NCBI GenBank assembly: GCA_938003615.1
Contig: CALKXO010000300.1
Span: forward strand, 1 to 33,206
Direction of reading: 5' to 3'
Length of the DNA stretch: 33,206 nucleotides
Origin: an uncultured Pirellulaceae bacterium
GTDB taxonomy: Bacteria; Planctomycetota; Planctomycetia; Pirellulales; Pirellulaceae
A program made the position numbers and the translations under genes. Within the stretch, counting starts at the first letter, position 1, and the number at the start of each line of letters is the position of its first letter. The notes below the pieces were generated by a model, which saw nothing but the letters and a program-made list of their open reading frames with translations, did no database searches and had not been told where the DNA came from. Below, one piece after another: positions 18,524 to 28,297 of the stretch.

Positions 18524-19156
18524 TTAGGCAGACACTTTCCGTTGGGTTGACTGCTCGCCGGCCTCTTTCGCGGACTCGTAGAGATACGGATTGAGCGTTG
18601 GATCGTTGTACATTTTGAATTGACGGTAGGTCAGGTGCCGCTTCTTGCCTGCGAAGAGGTCGTTCACTAACTGCTGTAAAGATTTTGCAAGTTCCGATTG
18701 CTGTAACAGGCAGACATTGATCTTTTGTTGAACCGATTCGCGATGCTGTTGGTCCACGTCGTCGCGCTCAAGTTGCTCGCGTAAATGATACAGCCGCAAA
18801 GACATGATAGAAAGCCGGTCGATAGCGCTGCCGGGCGTTTCGGTGTTCAATTGAGCGTCTGAGGATGGAGAGACGGTGTGACTGGACAAAAGTTCGGCGA
18901 CTTGGTCGTCCAGTTTTTCGATCCAATCGTTTCGTTGTTGGTTAAATCGATCGATAGACCGTTTGACACGGGCGATTTCTTGATCGGATACGTCAGGGCT
19001 ACGCGCGATATCTTCCTCGTGCCATAATTGATAGTTGAACGAATGCTGCGTGCAAACCGTCGCCAACAGATCGGCGGCGTTGTTTTCGATTGGTCCTCGG
19101 TGCCATTGAGCCACGGTGTCGGTTTGCAGCTGGATGATTTGTTCGATATCAATCAT
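18524..19156 (-). CDS. DUF4254 family protein
   Basis: 210 aa. LLATVCTQHSFNYQLWHEEDIARSPDVSDQEIARVKRSIDRFNQQRNDWIEKLD is typical of DUF4254. 18 nt from the EEP gene on the same strand. Confidence 0.75.
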   Translation of the reverse strand: MIDIEQIIQLQTDTVAQWHRGPIENNAADLLATVCTQHSFNYQLWHEEDIARSPDVSDQEIARVKRSIDRFNQQRNDWIEKLDDQVAELLSSHTVSPSSDAQLNTETPGSAIDRLSIMSLRLYHLREQLERDDVDQQHRESVQQKINVCLLQQSELAKSLQQLVNDLFAGKKRHLTYRQFKMYNDPTLNPYLYESAKEAGEQSTQRKVSA

Positions 19157-19342
19157 GGTTGGTAATTGCCAAAATGCGTTTGTGGAATCCTTCCAAAGGA
19201 TGACGCATTGTAGAATTTTTGCGGCAATTGCCCCAGATCAATTTTACCAAACCCGGGACGGGTGAATCGGCAGCGCCTGCTATACAGCGACCTTCCGTCG
19301 GCCTTCAATTGGACGTGCGATTCAACGGATAAAGAAAACATC

Positions 19343-20380
19343 ATGGATGAACAAGAAGTATTGAAGCCGAACACGTTCTTTTTGGAGGTCAGTGGAGCGG
19401 GCCTTCCTGAGGTGGATGGCTTGTTTGTTCCGTCAACCGCGCCTCCTGTCGAATCTGAATCGGGGATCGTTTCGAGTCCTGGCTATTGGAATGGCAGGAT
19501 GGCTTGGGATCGCGCTGATGGCAAAGCTGCGAGAAGCCCTGCCCTGTCGTACTCCAACACTTACAAATCTTGGAGGATCTGTCGACTTGACGGGCACCTT
19601 GCGTACGATGCGACTTGCGATGAAGCCATGCCACCGACCGACCGTGAGTGGCACGTCTATAAAAAGGGAGTTGCACCTGCGCCCAAAGTGGTGCTGCATC
19701 ATTTCGACCCTCGTCAGCCCTGCCCCGCGCCCAATGTTGTCTTTGTGCTTGGCGGTCCCGGTGCCGGAAAAGGCACGATGTGCGAACTGGCTGAATCGCA
19801 GCTTGGCTGGACGCATTTATCGACTGGTGATTTGATTCGCACCGAACAGGCGAAAGGCGGCCCGACCGCTGCCGCGATCGACGCGCTATTGGCTGACGGA
19901 CAACTGGTCCCCAACGAAATTGTCGTGACGTTATTGAAAGACACGATGGAATCGATCACGCGCACCACGGGAAAGAGAAATTTTCTGCTTGATGGTTTCC
20001 CACGGTCGTTAAATAATTTGGAGGGCTGGTACGAGTGTTTTGGTCGAAGTGCGGAGCTACCAAAAATGCTGTTTTTCGAGTGTCCTTACGAAGTTCTAGA
20101 GAAACGTATTCTCGGTCGCGCGAAGTACACTGGTAGAAACGACGATAATGTCGAAAGTATCAAACTGAGGTTCGATACTTTCAAAGCTGAAACGCTACCG
20201 ACCGTTGAGCTGTTCAAGAGCAAGAACAAATGCGTGGAAGTTGACACCAGTCTGGACCGCCAAACCGTCTATGCGCTGGTGGAAAAGAATCTGGCACGTT
20301 ACACCGATGAAGCGCTCGCCGCGCAGCCGTTGACCGAACGAGCCGAAATGTTGCTAGGGCTGAGACCTTTTCCGAAGTAG
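19343..20380 (+). CDS. UMP-CMP/adenylate kinase-type nucleoside monophosphate kinase with N-terminal protist-like module
   Basis: The ORF track opens at GTG 19262; ATG 19343 (MDEQEVLKPNTFFLEVSGAG) is the likelier start. P-loop FVLGGPGAGKGTMCELAE, HLSTGDLIR, FLLDGFPRSLNNLEGW, RILGRAKYTGRNDDN are NMP-kinase motifs. Confidence 0.88.
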   Translation: MDEQEVLKPNTFFLEVSGAGLPEVDGLFVPSTAPPVESESGIVSSPGYWNGRMAWDRADGKAARSPALSYSNTYKSWRICRLDGHLAYDATCDEAMPPTDREWHVYKKGVAPAPKVVLHHFDPRQPCPAPNVVFVLGGPGAGKGTMCELAESQLGWTHLSTGDLIRTEQAKGGPTAAAIDALLADGQLVPNEIVVTLLKDTMESITRTTGKRNFLLDGFPRSLNNLEGWYECFGRSAELPKMLFFECPYEVLEKRILGRAKYTGRNDDNVESIKLRFDTFKAETLPTVELFKSKNKCVEVDTSLDRQTVYALVEKNLARYTDEALAAQPLTERAEMLLGLRPFPK

Positions 20381-20554
20381 CAATACGTTTGGTGACGGAG
20401 CCAAGTGTATCGACATAGATTTGGCAACCCCACCTTGACACTCCATTAGTGGTGTTTACCGGACTGTCATCGGGATCGCTAACAGAGGAAGAGAAATAGC
20501 TTACAAAAAAGCCATCCGTTTCAAACAGGTTTTTAAGCCGGTTTTTGTCGAGTT

Positions 20555-20576
20555 AAAATTTGGCATGCCGAATTTT
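20555..20576. promoter_or_regulatory. 22-bp near-perfect palindrome AAAATTTGGCATGCCGAATTTT (possible operator)
   Basis: Palindromic except for one mismatched pair (T/G) flanking the GGCATGCC core; intergenic, upstream of the TlpA-like gene. Confidence 0.35.
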
Positions 20577-20799
20577 GCGAAAAAAATGCAGCAAAAACGA
20601 AGTTGAAGCTTGGAGCGGGCCTAGGGCGTGGTTAACGTATTATCAAACGGACTCATGTAGATGCCGCAATGGCTTGTAGCTTGTGGCGTCGCGCTGAAGA
20701 GACTCAGCGTTCTCCACCATATCTTCACCGATGGAACTCACCGCCGATGGAACTCATCGCGGTACGGCCCCTACTTTGAAGATAGCAACAGGAATTGAA

Positions 20800-22074
20800 A
20801 TGCGCGCAGTTATTAGGATGTTTTGCGGATTCATTTTTGCTCTTACTCTCTCAACGCTTTCTCCTACGACTGCTTCAGCAGTCAACCCACTTGCCCCTCA
20901 ATCACGCGGGGCGTACACCAGTTTCCCTAGTGACCAGAACTATTCTCCGGATGGACAAAATCAGTCACCGGATCAGATGATCAACCAAGCCGACAAACTT
21001 GCCGAGCAAGGCAAGTTTAAATCGGCGCTCGCGTTGGCGACCAAAGCTTACGAGCGTGCTCAACACAACCCACGTTTTGTCATCCATTACATCGACTCTT
21101 TGACAAAGATGGTGAAACTCGAGGGAAACAAGTGGGACAAGAAATTGTTGAACGCGGGAATCAAGGCCGCGAACTCACTTCACAAGTCCAAGCTTTGCAC
21201 AGGCGAAGGTGACGCTGAACTGGCCTATCACTTTATGACTTCGTTGGGAGCACTTGGCGACGAGGTACTCAACCGCAACAAACGCATCGCTGGCCAGCTA
21301 TATTTGGCTCAAGGGAAAATCGCTCAGAACTTACGAAACAATCCGGGCTATCCCAGCCAGTCGTTGAATGTGCTTGGTGGCCCTCTAATGAATCTCGCCC
21401 GCTCCCATGCGATCAACGACGACGAGGTCTCGGCGTTGGAGACTCTTAACGAAGCATTCGAAATTGGTTTTACCGATTTTGAATCGGTTGAGATCGACAG
21501 TGCGTTCGCAAACGTGGATCAGGGCCAATTGCGTAAGTCGGTGCGTTCTCACCGGGTTGCCTATAAAAAGAAGCTGGCGCATTGGAGTCGTGAAGAGTTG
21601 GCTAGGTTTAATCAATTCCAACTCAACTTCGACGTTGCCAACGTTGACGGTGGTCGCATTAGTTCGAACGATCTCAAAGGTAAAGTTACCGTTTTGGATC
21701 TGTGGGCGACTTGGTGTGCTCCGTGTCGCGAAGGGATCCCTCACTTCGTCAAACTAGATCACGAGTACGGTTCAAACAAAGTATCGGTCATTGGTATCTC
21801 GATGGATGAGCCAAGTGATCCTGCTTCTGCAGTCGACACGGTAAAGAACTTTGCGATCGACAATGACATCGATTACAAATTGGCCGTCGGCACCGACGCG
21901 ATCAAGTCACAGATTCCTGGCCGGGTTTTGTTGCCAACGACTTTGTTTTTAGATCACCATGGAACCGTGCGATACATCGCATCAGGTTATCACGACTTCA
22001 TGCAGCTAGAAGCGCTCACCAAAGTGTTGACTGGCGAAATGAATGGAGTCGCTGACAAGACTGCCAGTCGCTAG
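20800..22074 (+). CDS. Secreted TlpA-like thioredoxin/redoxin with N-terminal helical (TPR-like) region
   Basis: The ORF track opens at 20731; ATG 20800 gives the signal peptide MRAVIRMFCGFIFALTLSTLSPTTASA. VLDLWATWCAPCREGIPHFVKL and VIGISMDEP are TlpA-like. Confidence 0.85.
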   Translation: MRAVIRMFCGFIFALTLSTLSPTTASAVNPLAPQSRGAYTSFPSDQNYSPDGQNQSPDQMINQADKLAEQGKFKSALALATKAYERAQHNPRFVIHYIDSLTKMVKLEGNKWDKKLLNAGIKAANSLHKSKLCTGEGDAELAYHFMTSLGALGDEVLNRNKRIAGQLYLAQGKIAQNLRNNPGYPSQSLNVLGGPLMNLARSHAINDDEVSALETLNEAFEIGFTDFESVEIDSAFANVDQGQLRKSVRSHRVAYKKKLAHWSREELARFNQFQLNFDVANVDGGRISSNDLKGKVTVLDLWATWCAPCREGIPHFVKLDHEYGSNKVSVIGISMDEPSDPASAVDTVKNFAIDNDIDYKLAVGTDAIKSQIPGRVLLPTTLFLDHHGTVRYIASGYHDFMQLEALTKVLTGEMNGVADKTASR

Positions 22075-22102
22075 GTTGTTCGAATTCTGATAGAGAAAAC
22101 CA

Positions 22103-22138
22103 AAAGGCCGACAGTGAAAACTGTCGGCCTTTTTTTTT
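22103..22138 (+). terminator. Rho-independent terminator
   Basis: aaaggccgacag-tgaaaa-ctgtcggccttttttttt: 12-bp perfect stem plus T tract, just after the TlpA-like CDS. Confidence 0.95.
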
Positions 22139-22313
22139 GAAGTTTGGAACTTTTCAGCAATCAAAGGCTCCGGACAGAACTGCGTCTCGGTCTCCGCTTG
22201 CGGCTGCCCTCCTTTAGAGTTATTTCACTTGCGATGCGCCAGCATATCACTCTCCCTTGGGGCGTTTTACAGTGTTTCTCTGAGCAAAAACACTAGCTCA
22301 AATTTCTCTACCT

Positions 22314-22898
22314 CTAGCCTTTCGCCTGACGAACATCCTTCAACGAGGCCTTGGCCAATGCGTCGCCCGGCGAAAGCTGTAGCGCCTCGGTGTAGTAGGC
22401 CGCCGCCTGCTCGTAGTCCCCCTTGGCACGCATCGTATTGCCCAACGCCAACTTCAGCTCTTCAAGACAACCGCTGGAACATTTATCTGCACTCAACAGC
22501 GTTTCTTGAGCGGCATTAACATCGCCTTGTTGAAGTTGCAGCGTCCCTAAAAACAAATAGCCGGTTGCATCGTCTGGATCCGATTCGATCTGTTTTTGGT
22601 AGTAGATGTTTGCTTGAGCAAAGTCCCCTTTGCCTCGATAGAGATTTCCGATCTCGCCGTAGATCGCATCCGGAGATTGCCCCTCTGGCAGCGCTTCGAT
22701 GGCCGCCTGATAGGCGCTCAGGGATTCCTCAAACCGCGACAGACCGGCTAACGCGTGGGCCTTGTCGATGATCGCCCGTACCGAACCGGGCGACAGAGCC
22801 AAATACTGATCGGCTAAGTGCACCGTGGTCGCCAGCAGGTTGCTATCACTGGCAGAAATCAACTGTTGTTGCAGCTTTTTGAGTTCGTTCTTGGACAT
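22314..22898 (-). CDS. TPR-repeat protein
   Basis: 194 aa with successive TPR-like units (GEIGNLYRGKGDFAQANIYYQKQIESDPDDATGYLFLGTLQLQQGDVNAAQETL; AKGDYEQAAAYYTEALQLSPGDALA). Confidence 0.85.
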   Translation of the reverse strand: MSKNELKKLQQQLISASDSNLLATTVHLADQYLALSPGSVRAIIDKAHALAGLSRFEESLSAYQAAIEALPEGQSPDAIYGEIGNLYRGKGDFAQANIYYQKQIESDPDDATGYLFLGTLQLQQGDVNAAQETLLSADKCSSGCLEELKLALGNTMRAKGDYEQAAAYYTEALQLSPGDALAKASLKDVRQAKG

Positions 22899-23115
22899 GC
22901 GTCTTAGATACCCTTTGGTTTTCAGCGAAATAGCGACCGTGTCAAAGTTTGCCGGTTATGCGGGTCCCAACGGTCGGCAGGACTTCAACGGTCGATCTGA
23001 TTTTACTCGTAAAGGCTAACGGTTATTCCGATTTTGCTTTTAGCGATGATAGAAACGATACTTCGGATTAATCGGCGTAGGACCAGTCATCGTCATTGGC
23101 ACCTAGGAACCCAAA

Positions 23116-25191
23116 ATGTTCGCAAGCAGACTACTACTTCCCACAACATTTGCCTTAATTCCATGGCTTAGCGCCTGCTGTTGGGGCCAAAGCTACTCAC
23201 CGTCGCAAAATGGTTACCGAGGCTCCGCCGCTGCCGCCCCGGTGGGCCAAACAGCAATGCCGCCGTTTAGCCTACCTCATCAGGCAACACGGCCGCCAAT
23301 GTTTTCAGATCAACAGGGCAATGAGTATACAGCAATGTCTCCAAACAACTGGGGGCATCCGGCGACACAAAGCCGGACATATCCCAACACCATCGATGAA
23401 ACATCATTTTCGCCCACCCCGGTAGTGGTTGTCAATCAATCGGTCGCTCCGTCTGATTCAAACCCGCAGCTGCAATCAGCCATCGCTCCGCTGACAAATA
23501 CTGGCGTGCGTGTGGCTCATAATGATCTGCCTAAATCCAGTGATACTGCGTCTCCATTCCTTCAGGCAAGCTCCGACGGCAAACAAGGTTCACGATTCAG
23601 CAACGCCCGGTACACGCGCTCGCAAGATGTCGATTCCAAAATTCCTGATTTGTCCAGCAATGAAAATGGCGATGATGTACCGTTTCCATTTACTCGAAAG
23701 AAACAATCGCAACTTCCAGACTCTGTGGGGGTACCGACAGGAAACACGTGGCTAAGCCCTGAACTGGCTGCGACGCCCGCAGTCGATGCGGTCGTGTCGA
23801 ATCAAGCGCGGTCGGTCGAAGGAGCGCGGTCGGTCGAAGGAGTTCGGTCGTCGACGATCCTTGAATCGCAGAACGAGATGTTTTCGACGGCCGTCGAGTC
23901 GGAAATTGGGATATATCCTCAGTCGCGCGATGCATCGCCAATGATTCAGTCAAACGACTCAGTGCCTCTGACCTCGATTCAACCGAGTCCGGCTTTCCAG
24001 CAGCAGGGGCAAGTCTCGAATCCGATTCAGCCATCTTTCGGATTTGATTGCCCGGCCGCTGAGGCCATGCCAACGAACGTTCGACCCCAGCCATTTGGAG
24101 CGCCGCTGCAATCGCAACAAGCCTCCCCGCGACAAACCATCCAATGGGGTGATGTGAATTATGCAAACCACTTGGATCACCAATCGCAGCGCTCACAGCC
24201 GATGCTGCCTAATTTCCGACCCGACTTGGGGCACCGAGGCGTGATGCCAACGATCCGCAATCACCCGATTCGCGACGACGGAAAAAAGTTCGATCATGAA
24301 AACAAGAAAGTCGATTACCCGCCGTTCAAGGAAATTATTGCGACAGGAAAATTCTTCTACAACGCCGAAGTGAATGCTCTTCGCCCTTCGTTCCTTGGCA
24401 ACACAGGGTTGTCGGTCGACGGAACTGGATTCTCAGAAAGCCAACCTTTCGATTTCGACACCACCTACGCACCACAGTTCAAATTCGGGTTCGAATCCAA
24501 GTACGGCCCTGGCGTGGAGTTGAGCTACTTCAATTTGTCAGCCAATTCCAATACGCTGGCGTCGACCAACGATGGCACCGGCAGCGTGGCATCGATCGCA
24601 TCGGTAACAGGGCCGGGGCGATTCTCCCGCATCGGCGCGGACAACGTTGGAGATACGCTGACGGCAAACCACTCATTTGAAATGGAGACTTTTGGACTGA
24701 ATTTCTTCAAAGAGTTGAAGTTTCCCATCTCAAGATTGAACGGAAAATTCGGTTTCATGTACGCCAACGTGGCCCAGTCGTTGCTGGTTGACGTAAATGA
24801 CGGGGTCGGAACTCCCATCGGTGGTCTGAACAATACGACTGACTTCCGCGGTTACGGGCCGCAGTTTGCGCTGGAGTACTTTCGTCCGGTCGGCCATACG
24901 CCGCTGACGCTGGTGACCAGTTTCGGTGGTAAAGGTCTCTTCGGGCGTCGCGATCAATTTGTCAATAACGACGCCGCAGGTGTGGTGCGTCGTTTTGGGG
25001 CTGACGAGTTCATTACGGTTATCGATTTTGCTGGCGGTGTTCAGATGAAGAAGATGGTCGCTGATGGACGCTACTGGACCGCCAAGGTTGGCTACGTACA
25101 TCAGACGTGGCTGGGAGGCGGAACTGCGGTCGATCCGCAGGGCGACTTCGGCATCAACGGGTTCGCGTTCGGCATCGGATATAATCGCTAG
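23116..25191 (+). CDS. Putative outer-membrane beta-barrel protein with long low-complexity Ser/Pro/Gln-rich N-terminal region
   Basis: 691 aa. Signal-like N-terminus MFASRLLLPTTFALIPWLSACCWGQ, disordered region, C-terminal Gly/aromatic-rich segments (FKFGFESKYGPGVELSYFNLSA; GYGPQFALEYFRPVG; AKVGYVHQTWLGGG; FAFGIGYNR at the terminus). Confidence 0.65.
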   Translation: MFASRLLLPTTFALIPWLSACCWGQSYSPSQNGYRGSAAAAPVGQTAMPPFSLPHQATRPPMFSDQQGNEYTAMSPNNWGHPATQSRTYPNTIDETSFSPTPVVVVNQSVAPSDSNPQLQSAIAPLTNTGVRVAHNDLPKSSDTASPFLQASSDGKQGSRFSNARYTRSQDVDSKIPDLSSNENGDDVPFPFTRKKQSQLPDSVGVPTGNTWLSPELAATPAVDAVVSNQARSVEGARSVEGVRSSTILESQNEMFSTAVESEIGIYPQSRDASPMIQSNDSVPLTSIQPSPAFQQQGQVSNPIQPSFGFDCPAAEAMPTNVRPQPFGAPLQSQQASPRQTIQWGDVNYANHLDHQSQRSQPMLPNFRPDLGHRGVMPTIRNHPIRDDGKKFDHENKKVDYPPFKEIIATGKFFYNAEVNALRPSFLGNTGLSVDGTGFSESQPFDFDTTYAPQFKFGFESKYGPGVELSYFNLSANSNTLASTNDGTGSVASIASVTGPGRFSRIGADNVGDTLTANHSFEMETFGLNFFKELKFPISRLNGKFGFMYANVAQSLLVDVNDGVGTPIGGLNNTTDFRGYGPQFALEYFRPVGHTPLTLVTSFGGKGLFGRRDQFVNNDAAGVVRRFGADEFITVIDFAGGVQMKKMVADGRYWTAKVGYVHQTWLGGGTAVDPQGDFGINGFAFGIGYNR
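23806..23841 (+). repeat. Perfect 18-bp tandem repeat encoding ARSVEG x2 in the 691-aa protein
   Basis: gcgcggtcggtcgaagga repeated twice, then partly again (gttcggtcg). Confidence 0.9.
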
Positions 25192-25371
25192 ATCCGCAGT
25201 GCTGTCCCAGGCAGGGTGGCATTAACGATTGCGCGGGATGAGCGGGCAGGAAATCTGCTTTTGCCATGGCGGCATGCAAGAAACGCGCCGGAGCGATTGA
25301 AATTGGCTGCCAGAGAATGACAATATGTTTTTCAAACCACCTTCATTTCTCTCGTAGCTCAGGATTTCCCG

Positions 25372-25749
25372 ATGGCCGATTCGTCCGCAACTCGTTCCGA
25401 TGGTTTCAACACGCCTGTTATGATCCTGCTGGTGTTGAACCTCTTGGCAACCATCGCCATGTTGGCGCATGTGGTGTACTACATTCCGGAAAGCGGCTCC
25501 AGTTCAAGCGCATCTGCCGAACCGCAACTCGTTACCAATTTGCTGGTTGACGGTGTGCGCCACATCGGAATGGGACCCAACGGGGTCGAACTGGAAATGA
25601 TGGAACTGAACGACAACACCCCTTCTGGTGCGCCACGCGTCATGCAGACGGTGACGATGAGTCAGGAAGCGTTTCTCAAGACACTGCAGCGCATGAGCCT
25701 GTTGCGTGACCGGATGGTCGAAAAAGAGCTAGTGCGTGAAGTTGAGTGA
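25372..25749 (+). CDS. Small protein with one predicted TM helix, unknown function
   Basis: 125-aa ORF; VMILLVLNLLATIAMLAHVVYYI hydrophobic segment; no shadowing larger ORF. Confidence 0.6.
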   Translation: MADSSATRSDGFNTPVMILLVLNLLATIAMLAHVVYYIPESGSSSSASAEPQLVTNLLVDGVRHIGMGPNGVELEMMELNDNTPSGAPRVMQTVTMSQEAFLKTLQRMSLLRDRMVEKELVREVE

Positions 25750-25878
25750 TTCGATTCGCGGGAACTTTGAACCACCGCGTCTGCTGAGATAGAGCCTGTT
25801 TCACTTGAAAGTTGCAAACTTGTCTTTACAATCGTTAGATCAAAAGCCTTCCCGCACGTTGCTCACTAGGATCCCGCG

Positions 25879-27837
25879 ATGACAGATTCAGATACCGGCC
25901 AAATCGACAACGTGATGCAAGAAGACAGGCTATTTCCTCCATCGGTTCAGTTTCGCAAAAATGCATCCATCGCGTCGATGGACGATTATCAGAAACTCTA
26001 TGACGCGGCCAAGAATGATCCTGATAAATTTTGGGGCGACACGGCGAAAGAGGAACTGCACTGGTTTGAACCTTTTGGCACCGTCTGCAAACACGATGGC
26101 AGCCAGGTCGAGTGGTTCGTTGGTGGCAAAACGAACATCTCTTATAACTGTCTCGACGCAAACATCGAGGCTGGCAACGGCGACCGGATCGCGATCATCT
26201 GGGAGGGCGAACCGGGCGATACGCTAACGTTGACCTACCGGCAACTGCACGCCGAGGTCTGCAAGTTTTCTAACGCGCTCAAAGGTCTGGGCGTTGGCCT
26301 TGGTGATGTGGTTTCGATCTATATGCCGATGACGCCGGAACTTGCGATCGCGATGCTGGCCTGTACGCGCATCGGAGCGATTCACTCGGTGGTTTTTGCT
26401 GGGTTCTCTGCCGAAGCGATTGCTGACCGAAACAACGACGCATCTGCAAAAGTGCAGATCACCAGCGACGGACTTTTTCGCCGTGGTAAAACGTTGCCGC
26501 TCAAAGAGACCGTGGACGCGGCGCTTGAGAAATCGCCAACCGTTGAGTGTTGTATTGTTTTGCGGCGCGCTAAAAATGATGTCAATATGAAAGAAGGCCG
26601 TGATCATTGGTGGCACGAACTGATGGCGGATGCCCCAGCCGACTGCCCCGCCCTGCCCTTGGACAGCGAGACGACTTCATTCATCCTCTACACTAGCGGC
26701 TCGACTGGAAAACCAAAAGGCATTCGGCATACGACCGCCGGCTACAATCTTTGGACCAAGAAGACCTTTCAGTGGGTGTTCGATTGGAAACCGGAGGACG
26801 TTTACTGGTGTACGGCCGATTGTGGCTGGATCACTGGACACAGTTACGTTGTTTACGGTCCGATGAGCAATGGTGCCACTTGCATGATGTACGAGGGAGC
26901 GCCAAACCATCCGGAGCCGAATCGGTTTTGGGACATTGTAGAACGCCATAAAGTGACGATTCTGTATACGGCACCGACGGCGATTCGCGCCTTCGTAAAA
27001 TGGGGCGACGAGCACATCGACAAGCACGATATCAGTAGTCTGAGATTGTTGGGAACCGTCGGCGAAGGAATCAATCCCGATACGTGGATTTGGTACCACG
27101 AAAAAATCGGCGGCGATAAGTGTCCGATCGTCGATACTTGGTGGCAGACGGAAACCGGGGGCATCATGATGAGTCCGCTTCCGGGAGCGACGGCGACCAA
27201 GCCCGGAAGTTGTACGTTGCCGCTTCCCGGAGTGGTGCCGGTGATCATCGATGAATCACTGAAACCTGTCGAAAAGAATCATGGCGGTATGCTGTGTGTT
27301 TCCCAGCCGTGGCCAGGCATGTTGCGCGGCATCTGGGGAGACGACGCACGGTTTGAAGAGCAATATTGGAAAACGTTCCCGGGGAATTACCTGACCGGCG
27401 ACAATGCGCGCATCGATGACGACGGTTACTATTGGATCATGGGGCGAATCGATGACGTGATCAACGTTTCGGGCCATCGGTTGAGCACCATCGAGGTTGA
27501 AAGTGCATTGGTCTCTCACGAAAATGTGGCCGAATGTGCTGCCGTCGGTAGACCACACGATCTAAAGGGGCAAGCGATTTGTGTGTTTGTTACGGCTAAG
27601 GATGCAGATGCCGGAGATGAGCTTCGAGATGAATTGCGATTACACGTACGAAAAGAGATTGGTGCGTTGGCGGTTCCAGATGACATTCGTTTCACCGATG
27701 CCCTGCCAAAGACACGCAGCGGGAAAATCATGAGGCGGCTACTACGCGACGTGGCTGCCGGTCGCCAAGCTGCCGGAGATGTAAGTACGTTGGAAGATCT
27801 CAGCGTACTGGCCAAATTAAGCGAGGATCAGAAATAG
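25879..27837 (+). CDS. acs: Acetyl-CoA synthetase (AMP-forming)
   Basis: 652 aa. [75 protein letters not shown]. Confidence 0.97.
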   Translation: MTDSDTGQIDNVMQEDRLFPPSVQFRKNASIASMDDYQKLYDAAKNDPDKFWGDTAKEELHWFEPFGTVCKHDGSQVEWFVGGKTNISYNCLDANIEAGNGDRIAIIWEGEPGDTLTLTYRQLHAEVCKFSNALKGLGVGLGDVVSIYMPMTPELAIAMLACTRIGAIHSVVFAGFSAEAIADRNNDASAKVQITSDGLFRRGKTLPLKETVDAALEKSPTVECCIVLRRAKNDVNMKEGRDHWWHELMADAPADCPALPLDSETTSFILYTSGSTGKPKGIRHTTAGYNLWTKKTFQWVFDWKPEDVYWCTADCGWITGHSYVVYGPMSNGATCMMYEGAPNHPEPNRFWDIVERHKVTILYTAPTAIRAFVKWGDEHIDKHDISSLRLLGTVGEGINPDTWIWYHEKIGGDKCPIVDTWWQTETGGIMMSPLPGATATKPGSCTLPLPGVVPVIIDESLKPVEKNHGGMLCVSQPWPGMLRGIWGDDARFEEQYWKTFPGNYLTGDNARIDDDGYYWIMGRIDDVINVSGHRLSTIEVESALVSHENVAECAAVGRPHDLKGQAICVFVTAKDADAGDELRDELRLHVRKEIGALAVPDDIRFTDALPKTRSGKIMRRLLRDVAAGRQAAGDVSTLEDLSVLAKLSEDQK

Positions 27838-27838
27838 C

Positions 27839-28210
27839 ATGATCGCAGAAAATAGTGAGCCGGGTGATCTGCCGGACGATGACTTCGACAAAAAATCAGA
27901 TGACGATTCCTTGGACGATTCCTTGGTGGAGGGCCAGTACGAGGATGAGGAATTTGAGGACGAAATCTATGAAGATCAGCCGAGTCCAGAAGAGAGAGAG
28001 ATTCTTGGACCAGCCAAGAAGCGGCGAAGAATGTTCTGCGGGAACTGTAACCGCATGGAGACCCACCGTCGTGCCCATCGTAAGTCTTGGTTCGACTCTT
28101 ATGTGACGGGGATGACTTTCGGTTTGAACCGTATTTTTGGCCCATTTAAGTGCACGTGTTGCGGGTTCAATCGTTGGATCATCAAGATCACGCGCGACGG
28201 TCTCAAATAA
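27839..28210 (+). CDS. Small acidic protein with C-terminal zinc-ribbon-like CxxC...CxxC motif
   Basis: 123 aa, starts 1 nt after the acs stop. Acidic N-terminus (DDDFDKKSDDDSLDDSLVEGQYEDEEFEDEIYEDQ), then FCGNCNRMETHRRAHRK...FKCTCCGFNRW. Confidence 0.65.
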   Translation: MIAENSEPGDLPDDDFDKKSDDDSLDDSLVEGQYEDEEFEDEIYEDQPSPEEREILGPAKKRRRMFCGNCNRMETHRRAHRKSWFDSYVTGMTFGLNRIFGPFKCTCCGFNRWIIKITRDGLK

Positions 28211-28297
28211 CGTTGTGCTAGCGAGTTTCGATTCAGGTTGTCAAAGCCGGGTGATACTGGCAGACTTTCAAACTTAATTAGGCGCAAGTGCGGTCCA

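Noticed and set aside
23690-24196. 168-aa minus-strand ORF
   Set aside because: Lies opposite the low-complexity region of the 691-aa protein; its repeats (LLRPTALLRPTAL) are the antisense reading of the coding repeat.
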